Part shown: positions 56,148 through 64,000 of the stretch, in pieces
Numbering within the stretch: the stretch's first letter is position 1
Layout of the letters: each line of letters starts with the position of its first letter
Notes under the pieces: model-generated
The model's input: only the letters and a program-made list of their open reading frames with translations
What the model was told of the DNA's origin: nothing
Database searches by the model: none
Program-made: the position numbers and the translations under genes
NCBI RefSeq assembly: GCF_002835465.1
Contig: NZ_PIZM01000006.1
Coordinates: forward strand, 475,980-539,979
Direction: 5' to 3'
DNA length: 64,000 bases
From: Psychromonas sp. psych-6C06
GTDB taxonomy: Bacteria > Pseudomonadota > Gammaproteobacteria > Enterobacterales > Psychromonadaceae

Positions 56148-56344
56148 ATACCAAACGAAATAAATAGCTGATCTATTTTACTGGTTAAAGCAACTTACCT
56201 CTTCGTTGAAACTATCGCAAAGCGAAAAACCATTAGAACATTAACGTTTTTTGTTAATCTCTCGATAGTGTCGTCAAGTTTCGCCTTGAGTTAAGCTACT
56301 TTTCCTGCGCAAAATTTAGATCACATACTTAATTCGATTGGTAT
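56148..56344. repeat. MITE-like repeat family A, divergent copy A3
   Basis: 197 bases with the same ends (ATACCAA ... TTGGTAT) and same inner words (TAGCTGATCTATTTTACTGGTTAAA, split as TGATCTATTTTACTGG; CGCCTTGAGTTAAG; TTTCCTGCGC) as A1 and A2. It has an extra central segment that carries its own inverted repeat (TATCGCAAAGCG ... TCGATAG region). It is an older or longer member of the same family. Confidence 0.7.
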
Positions 56345-56459
56345 AAAAACAATAAGGTATTTATTGTCTAATTATATTCAGTTGTATTAGGTGTAGTTTC
56401 TTTTATGTCTAAATTCAACATGCTTTATCAGGTTGCTCACAAAATAAGCTAAAATAATA

Positions 56460-56620
56460 ATACCAAATCCACTAAATAACTGATCAATCTTACTGGTTAA
56501 AAGAAGCTATTTCAGCGTTAAAAATTTCGTAAAGGGAACAACCATTTGCATCAATTTTCGCCTTGAACTAACTCCTTTTTCCTGCGTAATATTTGATCAC
56601 TATATTAGCGGAATTGGTAT
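56460..56620. repeat. 161-bp MITE-like repeat, copy A2
   Basis: Same length and sequence as the copy at 308-468 except for one base (ATACCAAATCC here). It sits 115 bases after copy A3 and just before the DUF5610 gene, whose promoter may be affected. Confidence 0.8.
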
Positions 56621-56679
56621 AAAGGCAGTCATTGAACTGCCGATAACCTATTATGTTTTCCACTATGAGGAAGTGCATC

Positions 56680-57309
56680 ATGGATAATAAAGTATCAACC
56701 AATCAAACATACGATCAAAATATACGAGTAAGCGGTAAGAATGATGGCCATGGGGAAAAGTTGGGGCGCTCAGGTGCTCTCCCCAGTGAAACATTAAAAA
56801 GTAATAAAGGCCACAGTGTAGTTGCGTCTGTTGAGGTAACCAATAAAAAACGTCTAAATGCATCTATTCTCGAAGCCTCTTTAAAGTATGAGGGTACGAT
56901 TGCTTCTCAGCCTCAGGCGCTGTTACTAAAAACTGCATTAGAAGGAATTAACGAAGCTTTACAAGAGCTTGGCGTTGAAAAGACGGTAGAACAAAATGTC
57001 GAGGAAGCTATTGACGTTAGTCCCGAAGCCACTGCTGAGCGCATTGTTGCCTTTAGCACACAATTTTTTCCATTATATTTAGAGCAACATCCTGAGCTTG
57101 CTGAAGAGGAAGCGTTAACTAAATTCACCGATATTATTAGTGGTGGGATTGATCAAGGTTTTGAAGAAGCAAAAGAAGTATTAAGCGGATTAAATGTGTT
57201 AGAGGGAGATATTGCTACAAATATCGATAAAACCTACGAACTGGTGCAGCAGGGCTTAGTAGATTTTATCGAACAATATAACTTGCCAGATCCTTCAGTC
57301 GTCGAGTAG
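56680..57309 (+). CDS. DUF5610 domain protein
   Basis: A 209-residue soluble protein. The N-terminal 60 residues are polar and low in structure. The C-terminal part (residues about 80-200) matches the DUF5610 pattern: FSTQFFPLYLEQHPELAEEE, FTDIISGGIDQGFEEAKEVL and NIDKTYELVQQGLVDFIEQY. Its function is unknown. The start MDNKVSTNQT at 56680 follows GAGGAAG at about nine bases. The 3' end overlaps the convergent binding-protein gene by 15 bases. Confidence 0.8.
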   Translation: MDNKVSTNQTYDQNIRVSGKNDGHGEKLGRSGALPSETLKSNKGHSVVASVEVTNKKRLNASILEASLKYEGTIASQPQALLLKTALEGINEALQELGVEKTVEQNVEEAIDVSPEATAERIVAFSTQFFPLYLEQHPELAEEEALTKFTDIISGGIDQGFEEAKEVLSGLNVLEGDIATNIDKTYELVQQGLVDFIEQYNLPDPSVVE

Positions 57310-57957
57310 GAGAGTCTTTAACTCTTGAGTTATCGCGCCAATTTTTTCGTGGTGTTTTTTATGTAAGTAACTATAGGATGTGAGTACAAGCAGAGGTTTA
57401 GAATAACAGCGTTTTAATTTTGTGCCTGTTAATTGCATTAAAGAAGGGGCTATATCGTGAGGGAATACGGTAAAACTCATTGGTTTTTTTAGTAATGTTT
57501 CAATAGTCCGGGTTATTGTATCTTCTTCGATAAAGCCTACTTTAGACAGCCCATATAGTTGCTTGAAGTAGGTGACTCCTAGCACCCCAATAGGGGTATG
57601 CTCTGTGAGTTGTTGAGGGGAAGGGCAAGTTGATTTTTGTGGCACATATACAAATAGCGCTGAACTATTTAGCTTAACAGGGATCATTAGTAAATTTTTA
57701 TGATCGCGCATGGTATAACTATAGCGGTAAAGTTCCCCATCTAGTTGACCTTTGTTGCTCTTTTGTAGGGTATCTGCATTTTTAAATTCAATAAATTCTA
57801 CCTGAAAACCGGCATTATTAATGGCCGCTTCAAGTAAATACTGGTAGTTGGTATTAAGCAATTTTAAGTTGGTGCTTGTAGCAATTCTTAGCGGATCGCC
57901 AATTGCATTGTTGGAAAACAGGAATATTAGTATTAACTTGATAACTGTATTCATCAC
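57295..57957 (-). CDS. Orphan periplasmic binding-protein-like protein (family 3 type)
   Basis: A 220-residue protein with a signal peptide (TVIKLILIFLFSNNAIG) and a PBP2-type fold outline: DPLRIATSTN at the mature start, a GQLDGELYRYSYTMRDHKNL segment, and HTPIGVLGVTYFKQL at the hinge. It is shorter than most amino-acid binding proteins and no ABC permease or ATPase lies nearby, so it may serve a sensor rather than transport. The ligand is unknown. It is convergent with DUF5610, and repeat copy B2 lies at its 5' side. Confidence 0.7.
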   Translation of the reverse strand: MMNTVIKLILIFLFSNNAIGDPLRIATSTNLKLLNTNYQYLLEAAINNAGFQVEFIEFKNADTLQKSNKGQLDGELYRYSYTMRDHKNLLMIPVKLNSSALFVYVPQKSTCPSPQQLTEHTPIGVLGVTYFKQLYGLSKVGFIEEDTITRTIETLLKKPMSFTVFPHDIAPSLMQLTGTKLKRCYSKPLLVLTSYSYLHKKHHEKIGAITQELKTLLLDD

Positions 57958-57962
57958 CTACT

Positions 57963-58202
57963 CCTGGGGCTGTTGAACTTTCAAGTTTATTTTTGCAACA
58001 AATGTTACCCTTCGGGTTCCACACAACATGCTCTGAGCTTGCTCTATTTGACTGCGTCAAACATTAAGCGATACAAAACGAAGAGACGTTTTACTATCCG
58101 TTTGATGAAATTCGCTTAGAATGACTAAGCCACATTCCGCCTACCTTGCTCAAAATACCTTGTACGGAACAAAATTTAACGGAAAAGATCAACAGACCCT
58201 AG
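57963..58202. repeat. MITE-like repeat family B, copy B2 (about 240 bp)
   Basis: Left end GGGGCTGTTGAACTTTCAAG and right end AAGATCAACAGACCCTAG are inverted. Most of its length matches the right part of B1 (TTGCTCTATTTGACT, TTTTGCTATCCGT-like, ACATTCCG). It lacks the central segment that B1 and B3 share, so it is an internally deleted form. It lies between the two binding-protein genes. Confidence 0.75.
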
Positions 58203-58398
58203 CCAAAGGGAGAAATTTAAAGATAGCTTAGTTTTGTGAACATGAGCAGTGTTTTAAATTTTGACTGCAAAAATGCTTATCAAGTATCTGCATGTAGAAG
58301 AAAACAATTTGTGTTTTTGTTATATAAAAGAACATAAAAATAAAGGCTTGGGCTACAATCAGTTAATTATTTATATGTTTTCACAGGGAGCTCTTTGA

Positions 58399-59904
58399 GT
58401 GAAAATTTTTAACCGTATTGCGCATCGCATGGTTTCTCGACTGCCTAGTTTTTTATTGTTTCTTTGCTTTAGCTGTAATGTTTATGCACAAGCTAAAGGC
58501 GATCTGCACCTAGCCATCACGCTCGAACCATCGGTTTTAAACCCAGCTATTAATGCTGCTACAACAATACAAAAAATAACTTATCAAAATATTTTTGAGG
58601 GGTTAACCCAGATCGACGAAAATAATCAGGTAAAGCCAAGTTTAGCGAACCATTGGAATGTCGATAAATCAGGGTTACTTTATACCTTTACATTGCAAAA
58701 AAATGTATTTTTTCATGATCGAACGCAGCTTACATCTACCATAGTAAAATCATCTTTAGAGCGAATGATTGCATCGAATAGCCTTAATCCTATTCGTAAC
58801 AAATTTTCAAATATTGAACAAATAATGGTTGTAAGTGAACATGTACTTCGGATTAAGTTAGCATGGTCTGATGGTAATTTTTTATATAATTTAGGTTTAC
58901 CTAATGCTGTCATACAACATCCTAAATCATGGTCAACGAATGCAATTAAACCGGTGGGAACTGGACCATATCGATTTACTGAATGGAAGCGTGGTGAATA
59001 TATTAGCTTAGTTGCTAACCATTATTACTGGGGAAAACTAGCACGTATAAAAAATATTAAAATAGATTTTTCTCCTACTCGCTCTGAGGTAGTTAGCCAT
59101 TTAGCGGATGGTTTACTGGATGGTTATTCGAGTATGACTGAAGTTGGGTTTCTAGACTCTTTGTTTGCTATCCGTCAGGATTATGTGTTGAAAATGGGAG
59201 ACACGAGTGGTGAGGTTATTATTGCCATGAATCATGCTAACGAGATGTTGGCTTCATTAGAGGTGCGGCGTGCGATAAATATGGCCATTAATAAAAAGGA
59301 GATTGCAGATACACCCAACTTTATTACAGGTGCTGAGATTGGTAGTCATTATTCGCCGAATGATATCGCCTATTTAGATTTAACTCAGGCTTACCCTTTT
59401 AATTTGTTCGATGCAAAAACATTGCTGGGCAAAGCTGGTGTTCCTTTAAAGCCTTTAACATTAATTGCCCCGCCACCATCTTATGCACAATATATTAGTT
59501 TACACGTCCAGCAAATGTTAGAAAAAATTGGTATCAGCGTAAAAATTGAAACTGTCAGCTGGCAGGAATGGTTAAACCGAGTTTATCAAGATAAAGATTA
59601 TGACTTGACGGTTATTGCGCATACTGAATCGCACGATCTGGATATATACGCACGAGATGATTACTACTTCAATTATAAAAGCCGTGACTATAAAAATATT
59701 ATTGGTCAATTAAATCGTACGTTAGATCCAACATTGCGAGAACCTTTATTGAAGCAGGCTCAAAAAAAATTAAGTGATGATGCCGTTAATGTATTTCTTT
59801 TTATGCTACCTAAAGTTGGTGTCTGGCATAAAGATTTACGCGGATATTGGTTAAATGATCCCATTCCAGCAATGATTTTTTCACAAATGTATTGGCAAAA
59901 ATAA
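58399..59904 (+). CDS. Orphan family-5 solute-binding protein (peptide-binding type)
   Basis: A 501-residue periplasmic protein with a signal peptide (FLLFLCFSCNVYAQA). The SBP_bac_5 layout is: LAITLEPSVLNPAINAAT, IFEGLTQIDENNQVKPSLAN, PVGTGPYRFTEWKRGEYISL, EVRRAINMAINKKEIADT, and the C-terminal lobe. Relatives bind di- or oligopeptides, nickel or opines. No permease or ATPase genes are beside it. Instead, a membrane diguanylate cyclase gene starts one base after the stop, so the two are co-transcribed and the protein probably reports ligand to that enzyme. GTG start with GGAG about ten bases upstream. Confidence 0.88.
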   Translation: MKIFNRIAHRMVSRLPSFLLFLCFSCNVYAQAKGDLHLAITLEPSVLNPAINAATTIQKITYQNIFEGLTQIDENNQVKPSLANHWNVDKSGLLYTFTLQKNVFFHDRTQLTSTIVKSSLERMIASNSLNPIRNKFSNIEQIMVVSEHVLRIKLAWSDGNFLYNLGLPNAVIQHPKSWSTNAIKPVGTGPYRFTEWKRGEYISLVANHYYWGKLARIKNIKIDFSPTRSEVVSHLADGLLDGYSSMTEVGFLDSLFAIRQDYVLKMGDTSGEVIIAMNHANEMLASLEVRRAINMAINKKEIADTPNFITGAEIGSHYSPNDIAYLDLTQAYPFNLFDAKTLLGKAGVPLKPLTLIAPPPSYAQYISLHVQQMLEKIGISVKIETVSWQEWLNRVYQDKDYDLTVIAHTESHDLDIYARDDYYFNYKSRDYKNIIGQLNRTLDPTLREPLLKQAQKKLSDDAVNVFLFMLPKVGVWHKDLRGYWLNDPIPAMIFSQMYWQK

Positions 59905-59905
59905 A

Positions 59906-61501
59906 ATGAAAGCAAAGTTTAAAGATAGGTTGAGTATCAAAGTCGTCTCATTAACCATCATCATGTCGCTCATGACATTATTAGCATCATTGGTGGGCAT
60001 TACTTCGTTAAATGAATTTAAAACAGAGTATCAAGAGGTTAAAAATCAAAATTTTGATTTATTACTAAAAATGACCGAGCTAAAAGCACAAACTGATGGT
60101 TTGATTCATATCTCCACCGAAATGTTACTTACGGAAACACTTAATGAGCTCCAATGGGATATGTTAGAAGTATCGGATAAGCGTCTGTGGGTTGATAAGT
60201 TGTTTAAACAGTTGACAGGGCATACAAATAACCATCAAGAATTATTAATATTAAAGTTGCGCCTTTACTCGCACATAGATGAGATATTTCGTATTGTGTC
60301 AAATAAATTTAAATTTTCAGAAATATATTTTCAACGTTATGCCGATGTAGAGGAGTTAAAAAAAGAGAGTCTGAAACGAGGTGATTTAGCATTTTATAGC
60401 ATTTTAGATCGAGCATTAATACAAGCTAACCCAATTGCAAACCAAAGTATTAATGCTGATAGAGAGTCTAGTAGACGAGAGTTGCAAGATTATATTGATA
60501 ATATTTCAACTGATATTAATGAAAACGAATTACAGTATTTGAAATCTCTTTTTTTAGGTGAGCAGTCATTAGCCGCAAGTTATCAAAACTATGCACAGCA
60601 GAAGCAATTAATTGAAGCATTGCGACTAAAAAATGAAGAGTTTTCAGATCTTTTTGTATCCTTTGTTGGCGAAAACGTAACACGAATTCAAGATCGTTTT
60701 GTTGTTAAACTTACTAAAATTGAAAATAAACTCAAAGCGCGTAAGCAACGTTTATATTTGGTTGTGTTTTGTTGTTTGTTTGTCACCATTTTTCTTGTTT
60801 TGATTCAGCTTGATTTTATTAGACGCATCGAACTAGTTCGTAAAGTCATTAATGCAGGGGAAACGCATCGAAAAATGAGCTTTCCTATTGAAGGAAAAGA
60901 TGAAATAAGTCGAATGGCACGCGCAGTTAAATCATATATAGAGCGCTTAGTAATTAAAGAGCAGGAGGTATTAGAAACCAACAAACAATTAGAACATCTT
61001 GCTTCTCGTGATAGCTTAACGGCTATTTATAATCGCCGTTATTTTGAAACGTTCTTAACAAAAGAAAATTCTCGTTATACTCGGTATAAAGAACTTTACT
61101 GTTTAGCGATGATAGATCTAGACTTTTTTAAATTGATCAATGATAACTACGGACATGATGCGGGGGATAAAGTATTAGTTGAATTCACTCAGCGAGTATT
61201 AAAGGTAATACGTAACACTGATATTTTTGCCCGTTATGGAGGCGAGGAGTTTGTCATATTGATGCCTAATACAACGCAGAGTAATGCGACTATGTTGATG
61301 GAACGAATTCGCTTGGTTATTGAAAAGTCTCCTTATCTTTACAATGAAATAGCTATTCCCTTCACTGTTAGTATTGGCGTGTCAGAGGTACAGCGCATAT
61401 CCGAAGACGATCCATATAAGCAACTCGCTTTTGTAGATAAAGCATTATATGAAGCCAAACAGAAAGGGCGAAATAGGGTTTGCGTATATAAAAATAACTA
61501 G
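59906..61501 (+). CDS. Membrane diguanylate cyclase with periplasmic sensor and HAMP
   Basis: A 531-residue protein. Helix 1 is at about residues 12-35, followed by a periplasmic helical region of 250 residues, then helix 2 at about 288-310 (YLVVFCCLFVTIFLVLIQL). A HAMP-like segment (RKVINAGETHRKMSFPIEGK, KDEISRMARAVKSY) and a GGDEF domain follow. The active site is intact (ARYGGEEFVIL, about residues 445-449), with an RxxD inhibitory site five residues before it (RNTD). It should make c-di-GMP and be feedback-inhibited. The gene follows the binding-protein gene by one base, so ligand-bound or free binding protein may control it. Confidence 0.93.
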   Translation: MKAKFKDRLSIKVVSLTIIMSLMTLLASLVGITSLNEFKTEYQEVKNQNFDLLLKMTELKAQTDGLIHISTEMLLTETLNELQWDMLEVSDKRLWVDKLFKQLTGHTNNHQELLILKLRLYSHIDEIFRIVSNKFKFSEIYFQRYADVEELKKESLKRGDLAFYSILDRALIQANPIANQSINADRESSRRELQDYIDNISTDINENELQYLKSLFLGEQSLAASYQNYAQQKQLIEALRLKNEEFSDLFVSFVGENVTRIQDRFVVKLTKIENKLKARKQRLYLVVFCCLFVTIFLVLIQLDFIRRIELVRKVINAGETHRKMSFPIEGKDEISRMARAVKSYIERLVIKEQEVLETNKQLEHLASRDSLTAIYNRRYFETFLTKENSRYTRYKELYCLAMIDLDFFKLINDNYGHDAGDKVLVEFTQRVLKVIRNTDIFARYGGEEFVILMPNTTQSNATMLMERIRLVIEKSPYLYNEIAIPFTVSIGVSEVQRISEDDPYKQLAFVDKALYEAKQKGRNRVCVYKNN

Positions 61502-61767
61502 GGATGTAGATTTAAGGTTTTTTGCAACGACTTCTGGCTATTCATACAAGGCTGAGCCTATGCCTTATAGTTATTCGACGTGAATAGGCGACAACGCAGT
61601 AAAAATGGTTAACAAATGTTGTCCTGTGGGTTTAATACAAAACTAGAAGTTGTTTTGCTCATGGTAGGAGGAGAGTTACTTAGAGTAACTAAGCAGCATT
61701 TTCTCTGGCTTGCTCAAACTGCGCCATATTGAATGAAATTTAAACGGAAAAGTTCAACATACTCTAA
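61499..61767. repeat. MITE-like repeat family B, copy B3 (about 270 bp)
   Basis: The words GGCTGAGCCTATG, AACGCAGTAAAAATGGT, AGTAACTAAGCAGCATT and AAATTTAAACGGAAAAG line up with B1 in the same order. The ends are more decayed than in B1 and B2. It begins at the stop codon of the diguanylate cyclase gene and fills the space to trmO. Confidence 0.65.
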
Positions 61768-61785
61768 ATAAGCGTAAATTATTAT

Positions 61786-62490
61786 TTACGCTTTAAGCAA
61801 ATCAATAGATTCAACTGTCGTCAGATTACCTTCAACATACCAAGTGATGTTAAAGTTTAATAAATTCATAGCGTAGCGCTTATTATCTAGCGTTAATTTT
61901 TTGTAGGCTGGACGGGGATCTTGCTTTAGTACTTCAGTTATTAATACCTTTAACTGGTTATTGTTTGCGGTGGCATGTTCAGTTTGTTGTGTAAATACTA
62001 CCTGCATCGAAGTCTCTGGGATATGTTGTGCAAATCCAGCTCGTGCTTCAGGTTTTAAATCAGCGTAGGGAATATAAGGCTTGATATCAATGATTGGGGT
62101 ACCATCAACGAGATCGATATTACTAAGGCGTAAAAATAACTTGCCTTGTTTTTGTTCAATTCCATGAAACTCTACTAACGATAGGCCTATGGGGTTAGGT
62201 CTATTGGGACTACGTGTGGCAAACACACCTACGCGCTTGTTGCCACCAAGCCTAGGTGGGCGGACCATAGGTTGCCACTTTATTGATTGCTTATTTTTAT
62301 GAAAAATAAACATTAACCATAAATGGCTAAATTCATCTAATCCACTGAACGCGTTGATATCATCATACGGTGCATGTATTTCAAGTAATGCACTCGCGCT
62401 TGGCACCAAGCCTGGTTGTCTTGGTACTGCAAATTTCTCTTTATACGGGGAGTGTATTGTTGCAATAGGTGTAAGTGGGGGATTACTCAA
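61786..62490 (-). CDS. trmO: tRNA (t6A37-N6)-methyltransferase TrmO
   Basis: A 234-residue enzyme that methylates t6A at position 37 of tRNA-Thr in E. coli. Family motifs are PIATIHSPYKEKFAVPRQPG, GLDEFSHLWLMFIFH, and GVFATRSPNRPNPIGLS, with the SAM-binding beta-barrel, then VDGTPIIDIKPYIPYAD. The start overlaps the rcsF 3' end by eight bases, so they are one operon, as in E. coli rcsF-trmO. A tRNA-Thr gene also lies in this window, though not adjacent. Confidence 0.95.
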   Translation of the reverse strand: MSNPPLTPIATIHSPYKEKFAVPRQPGLVPSASALLEIHAPYDDINAFSGLDEFSHLWLMFIFHKNKQSIKWQPMVRPPRLGGNKRVGVFATRSPNRPNPIGLSLVEFHGIEQKQGKLFLRLSNIDLVDGTPIIDIKPYIPYADLKPEARAGFAQHIPETSMQVVFTQQTEHATANNNQLKVLITEVLKQDPRPAYKKLTLDNKRYAMNLLNFNITWYVEGNLTTVESIDLLKA

Positions 62491-62872
62491 CTTGATTACT
62501 CTCTAGCAATATTGCTTGCCCATAACAGATAACATTTGATAAGCAGGTTTTATCTGCTTCAAAATTTATGCAAGATTGAAAAACAATCCCATTAGCATGC
62601 ATGTTGGCCGCATTGATTCGAGCATTAGTACGAGCCTCTTTTATGTCCGCCGGTGGTTGGTTGGATTTCTGTTGGCAACTACTTCCCTCTACCGCGCCTA
62701 GTAACTGATGATCTAAGTTTACTAAGTCAGATTTAGAATATACGGTAACTTGAGATGGCTTAAAGTATTCCTCAAAATTGTCTTTATCAAGATTAGAAGA
62801 AAACTGGTAATTACTACAACCAGTTAAAATAATAATGGATATTAATGTGCTAAAGCGAAGCATAGGGTGCAT
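62483..62872 (-). CDS. rcsF: Rcs stress sensor lipoprotein RcsF
   Basis: A 129-residue outer-membrane lipoprotein with lipobox LTGC near residue 19. The C-terminal folded domain has four cysteines (SSCQQ, QSCINF, KTCLSN, VICYG) that form two disulfides in the E. coli protein. It senses envelope stress for the Rcs phosphorelay. Whether rcsB/C/D exist in this genome cannot be seen here. It is co-transcribed with trmO, conserved synteny. Confidence 0.88.
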   Translation of the reverse strand: MHPMLRFSTLISIIILTGCSNYQFSSNLDKDNFEEYFKPSQVTVYSKSDLVNLDHQLLGAVEGSSCQQKSNQPPADIKEARTNARINAANMHANGIVFQSCINFEADKTCLSNVICYGQAILLESNQVE

Positions 62873-62940
62873 TAAGAAACTCTTTATAATAGAAGAAAAA
62901 AAGCGATAATAGCATCGCTTAATAAATTATAGGAAAAAGT

Positions 62941-63501
62941 ATGACAGCAAGTAATAAAAAACGTGCCATTTTTCTCGATAGAGATGGTGTCATAAATGTA
63001 GATAATGGTTATGTTTCGGTTGTTGATGACTTTGAGTTTATTGACGGAGTAATAGAAGCTTTACAGAGATTGAAAGATAAAGGGTATTTAATTGTAGTGA
63101 TCACTAATCAATCAGGCATCGCACGCGGATATTTTACCGAGGAGCAATTCCATACCTTAACTGAATGGATGGATTGGTCATTAGTAGATCGTGGCGTTGA
63201 GTTAGATGGAATCTATTACTGCCCGCATCATGCCGAATATGGTATTGGAAAATACAAAATGGATTGTGAATGCCGTAAACCGAAGGCTGGTATGATAAAT
63301 GAGGCGGTACAAGAATTAAATATAGATATTACTCAATCAATATTGGTAGGGGATAAAGTATCAGATATTCAAGCTGGATTAGTTGCTGGGATCACAACAA
63401 ATTATTTAGTGCGCACGGGTAAAGCGATTACGACACAGGGTGAAGAGCTTGCTACAGCAATTTATGATGATTTAGCATCAGCGGTTGAAACTATACAGTA
63501 G
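62941..63501 (+). CDS. gmhB: D-glycero-beta-D-manno-heptose 1,7-bisphosphate 7-phosphatase
   Basis: A 186-residue HAD phosphatase of LPS heptose synthesis. The motif I Asp pair is in IFLDRDGVINVDNGYV, ITNQSGIARGYFT is motif II, and KPKAGM with LVGDKVSDIQAG completes the set. Zinc ligands lie in CPHHAEYG and CECRKPKAG. It stands directly upstream of an rRNA operon, as in E. coli. ATAGGAAAAAGT before ATG is the ribosome site. Confidence 0.96.
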   Translation: MTASNKKRAIFLDRDGVINVDNGYVSVVDDFEFIDGVIEALQRLKDKGYLIVVITNQSGIARGYFTEEQFHTLTEWMDWSLVDRGVELDGIYYCPHHAEYGIGKYKMDCECRKPKAGMINEAVQELNIDITQSILVGDKVSDIQAGLVAGITTNYLVRTGKAITTQGEELATAIYDDLASAVETIQ

Positions 63502-63587
63502 TAATGTGGGTAACTTGCTATTTTCTGTGGGTAACTTGTTATCAAAATAGGTATAAAAATTAAAACCAATTTAATACAAATAAACGC

Positions 63588-63615
63588 TTGCTAATGTGAT
63601 CTCAACCCCTATAAT
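63588..63615 (+). promoter_or_regulatory. rRNA operon promoter P1
   Basis: -35 TTGCTA (63588-63593) and -10 TATAAT (63610-63615) are 16 bases apart. They are followed by GCGACCCCAC, a GC-rich discriminator typical of stringently controlled rRNA promoters. Confidence 0.7.
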
Positions 63616-63737
63616 GCGACCCCACAGACACGGACGGCAACGCAAGTTACCAACCAAGTCCGAAGCAACAAACTCCTTACTCTAAGGTAAGCGATTTTGA
63701 GTCAACTAAAACGTTTAAAGTAATTTAAAATAAACGA

Positions 63738-63765
63738 TTGACAAGCTTCAAAGGTAGCGTATTAT
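63738..63765 (+). promoter_or_regulatory. rRNA operon promoter P2
   Basis: -35 TTGACA (63738-63743) and -10 TATTAT (63760-63765) are 16 bases apart, with a GC-rich discriminator (ACGCACCTCGC). It lies 150 bases after P1, the usual tandem layout. Confidence 0.8.
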
Positions 63766-64000
63766 ACGCACCTCGCTGATACGGCCTAGCCGGTAAGCAC
63801 GCTCTTTAACAATTTAATCAAACAATCTGTGTGAGCATTGATAGTAGATTTCAAAATAGTCCTTCGGGACAAAAAATCAATATCAGTGACACACGAATTA
63901 ATTCATTAATAGGTCGAAAAGATTTATCTTTTTGATGATTAACGAGACGTATTGAACTTGTTCAATCGTAGTTAATTCAGAATAACATTGTAAATCAGAA
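63766..64000 (+). other. 16S rRNA leader (start of an rRNA operon)
   Basis: Antitermination boxA GCTCTTTAACAA occurs at 63801-63812, followed by AATCTGTGTGAGCATTG, a leader wording typical of gammaproteobacterial pre-16S RNA. The mature 16S 5' end (AGAGTTTGAT) is not reached before the window ends. Confidence 0.85.

Noticed and set aside
52828..57957. Novel defence system or genomic island around the DUF3461 and DUF5610 genes
   Set aside because: No nuclease, restriction, toxin or phage genes are present. The neighbours are conserved housekeeping genes, and the unknown proteins belong to families common in marine gammaproteobacteria.
57854..58060. Minus-strand frame running from repeat B2 into the binding-protein gene
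   Set aside because: It is in a different frame from the binding protein and mostly derived from repeat sequence, without a ribosome site.

Overview
The window looks like chromosomal DNA of an AT-rich, cold-adapted or marine, facultatively anaerobic gammaproteobacterium. A Psychromonas-like member of the Alteromonadales/Vibrionales neighbourhood fits best. This rests on gene content: mixed-acid fermentation genes (adhE, focA-pflB-pflA, ackA-pta), a Vibrio-type TonB2 system, DUF3461, DUF3360 and DUF5610 proteins, and E. coli-like synteny blocks (slyX/fkpA, fldB/xerD, trmB/mutY/yggX, rcsF/trmO, gmhB before an rRNA operon). The genus is inference; no rRNA gene body is inside the window.

Layout. 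1-2.2 kb: 3' end of a LuxR-type regulator and a hybrid histidine kinase. 2.2-5 kb: a possible CRP-controlled small transcript, aroQ and acs. 5.4-8.7 kb: a PilX-like and a PilV-like pilin-fold pair, then DinB-like and NRDE genes. 8.8-14.3 kb: the N-acetylglucosamine regulon (nagC, nagA, nagB, divergent nagE), with a mobile-type repeat just in front of nagC. 14.5-21 kb: glnS, comEA and pilA-pilB-pilC without pilD. 21-27 kb: slyX, a WD40-like lipoprotein, fkpA, a yhiN-type flavoprotein, a membrane protein and a GGDEF/EAL protein. 27-43 kb: a fermentation block (adhE, pta, ackA, pflA, pflB, focA) mixed with an AI-2E-family transporter, two methyltransferases, yfbV and a GcvR-like ACT protein. FNR-type boxes precede adhE and focA. 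43-46.7 kb: a DUF3360 permease with an FNR-like box and a paired palindrome, fldB and xerD. 46.8-51.8 kb: a six-gene TonB2-type operon behind a good Fur box. 51.8-52.7 kb: a tRNA-Phe/Thr/Phe operon followed by a tandem array of tRNA-tail plus terminator units. 52.8-57.3 kb: yggX-mutY, trmB, a cold-shock gene, DUF3461 and DUF5610. 57.3-61.5 kb: an orphan family-3 type binding protein and an orphan family-5 peptide-binding-like protein coupled to a membrane diguanylate cyclase. 61.8-64 kb: trmO-rcsF, gmhB, then tandem promoters and boxA of an rRNA operon whose 16S gene starts beyond the window.

How the genes fit together. GlcNAc is imported by NagE (no EIIA domain, so it must borrow one) and processed by NagA and NagB under NagC. 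The resulting carbon can be fermented through PflB/PflA, FocA, AdhE and Pta-AckA under FNR, and acetate recovered by Acs. Surface attachment functions (type IV pili, pilin-like proteins, c-di-GMP enzymes) lie around this core. Iron uptake is powered by the Fur-box TonB2 operon.

Repeats are prominent. There is a 161-bp element with ATACCAA ends in two copies differing at one base plus a divergent copy, a 240-380-bp element family with AGGGTCTGTTG-like ends in three copies, GGCTAGAAGG-type palindromic repeats after three genes, and the 105-bp tRNA-tail array. The most unusual items are the tRNA-Phe tail/terminator array, the binding protein-diguanylate cyclase pair, the possible CRP-controlled small RNA, and the terminator hairpin that contains the aroQ ribosome binding site.
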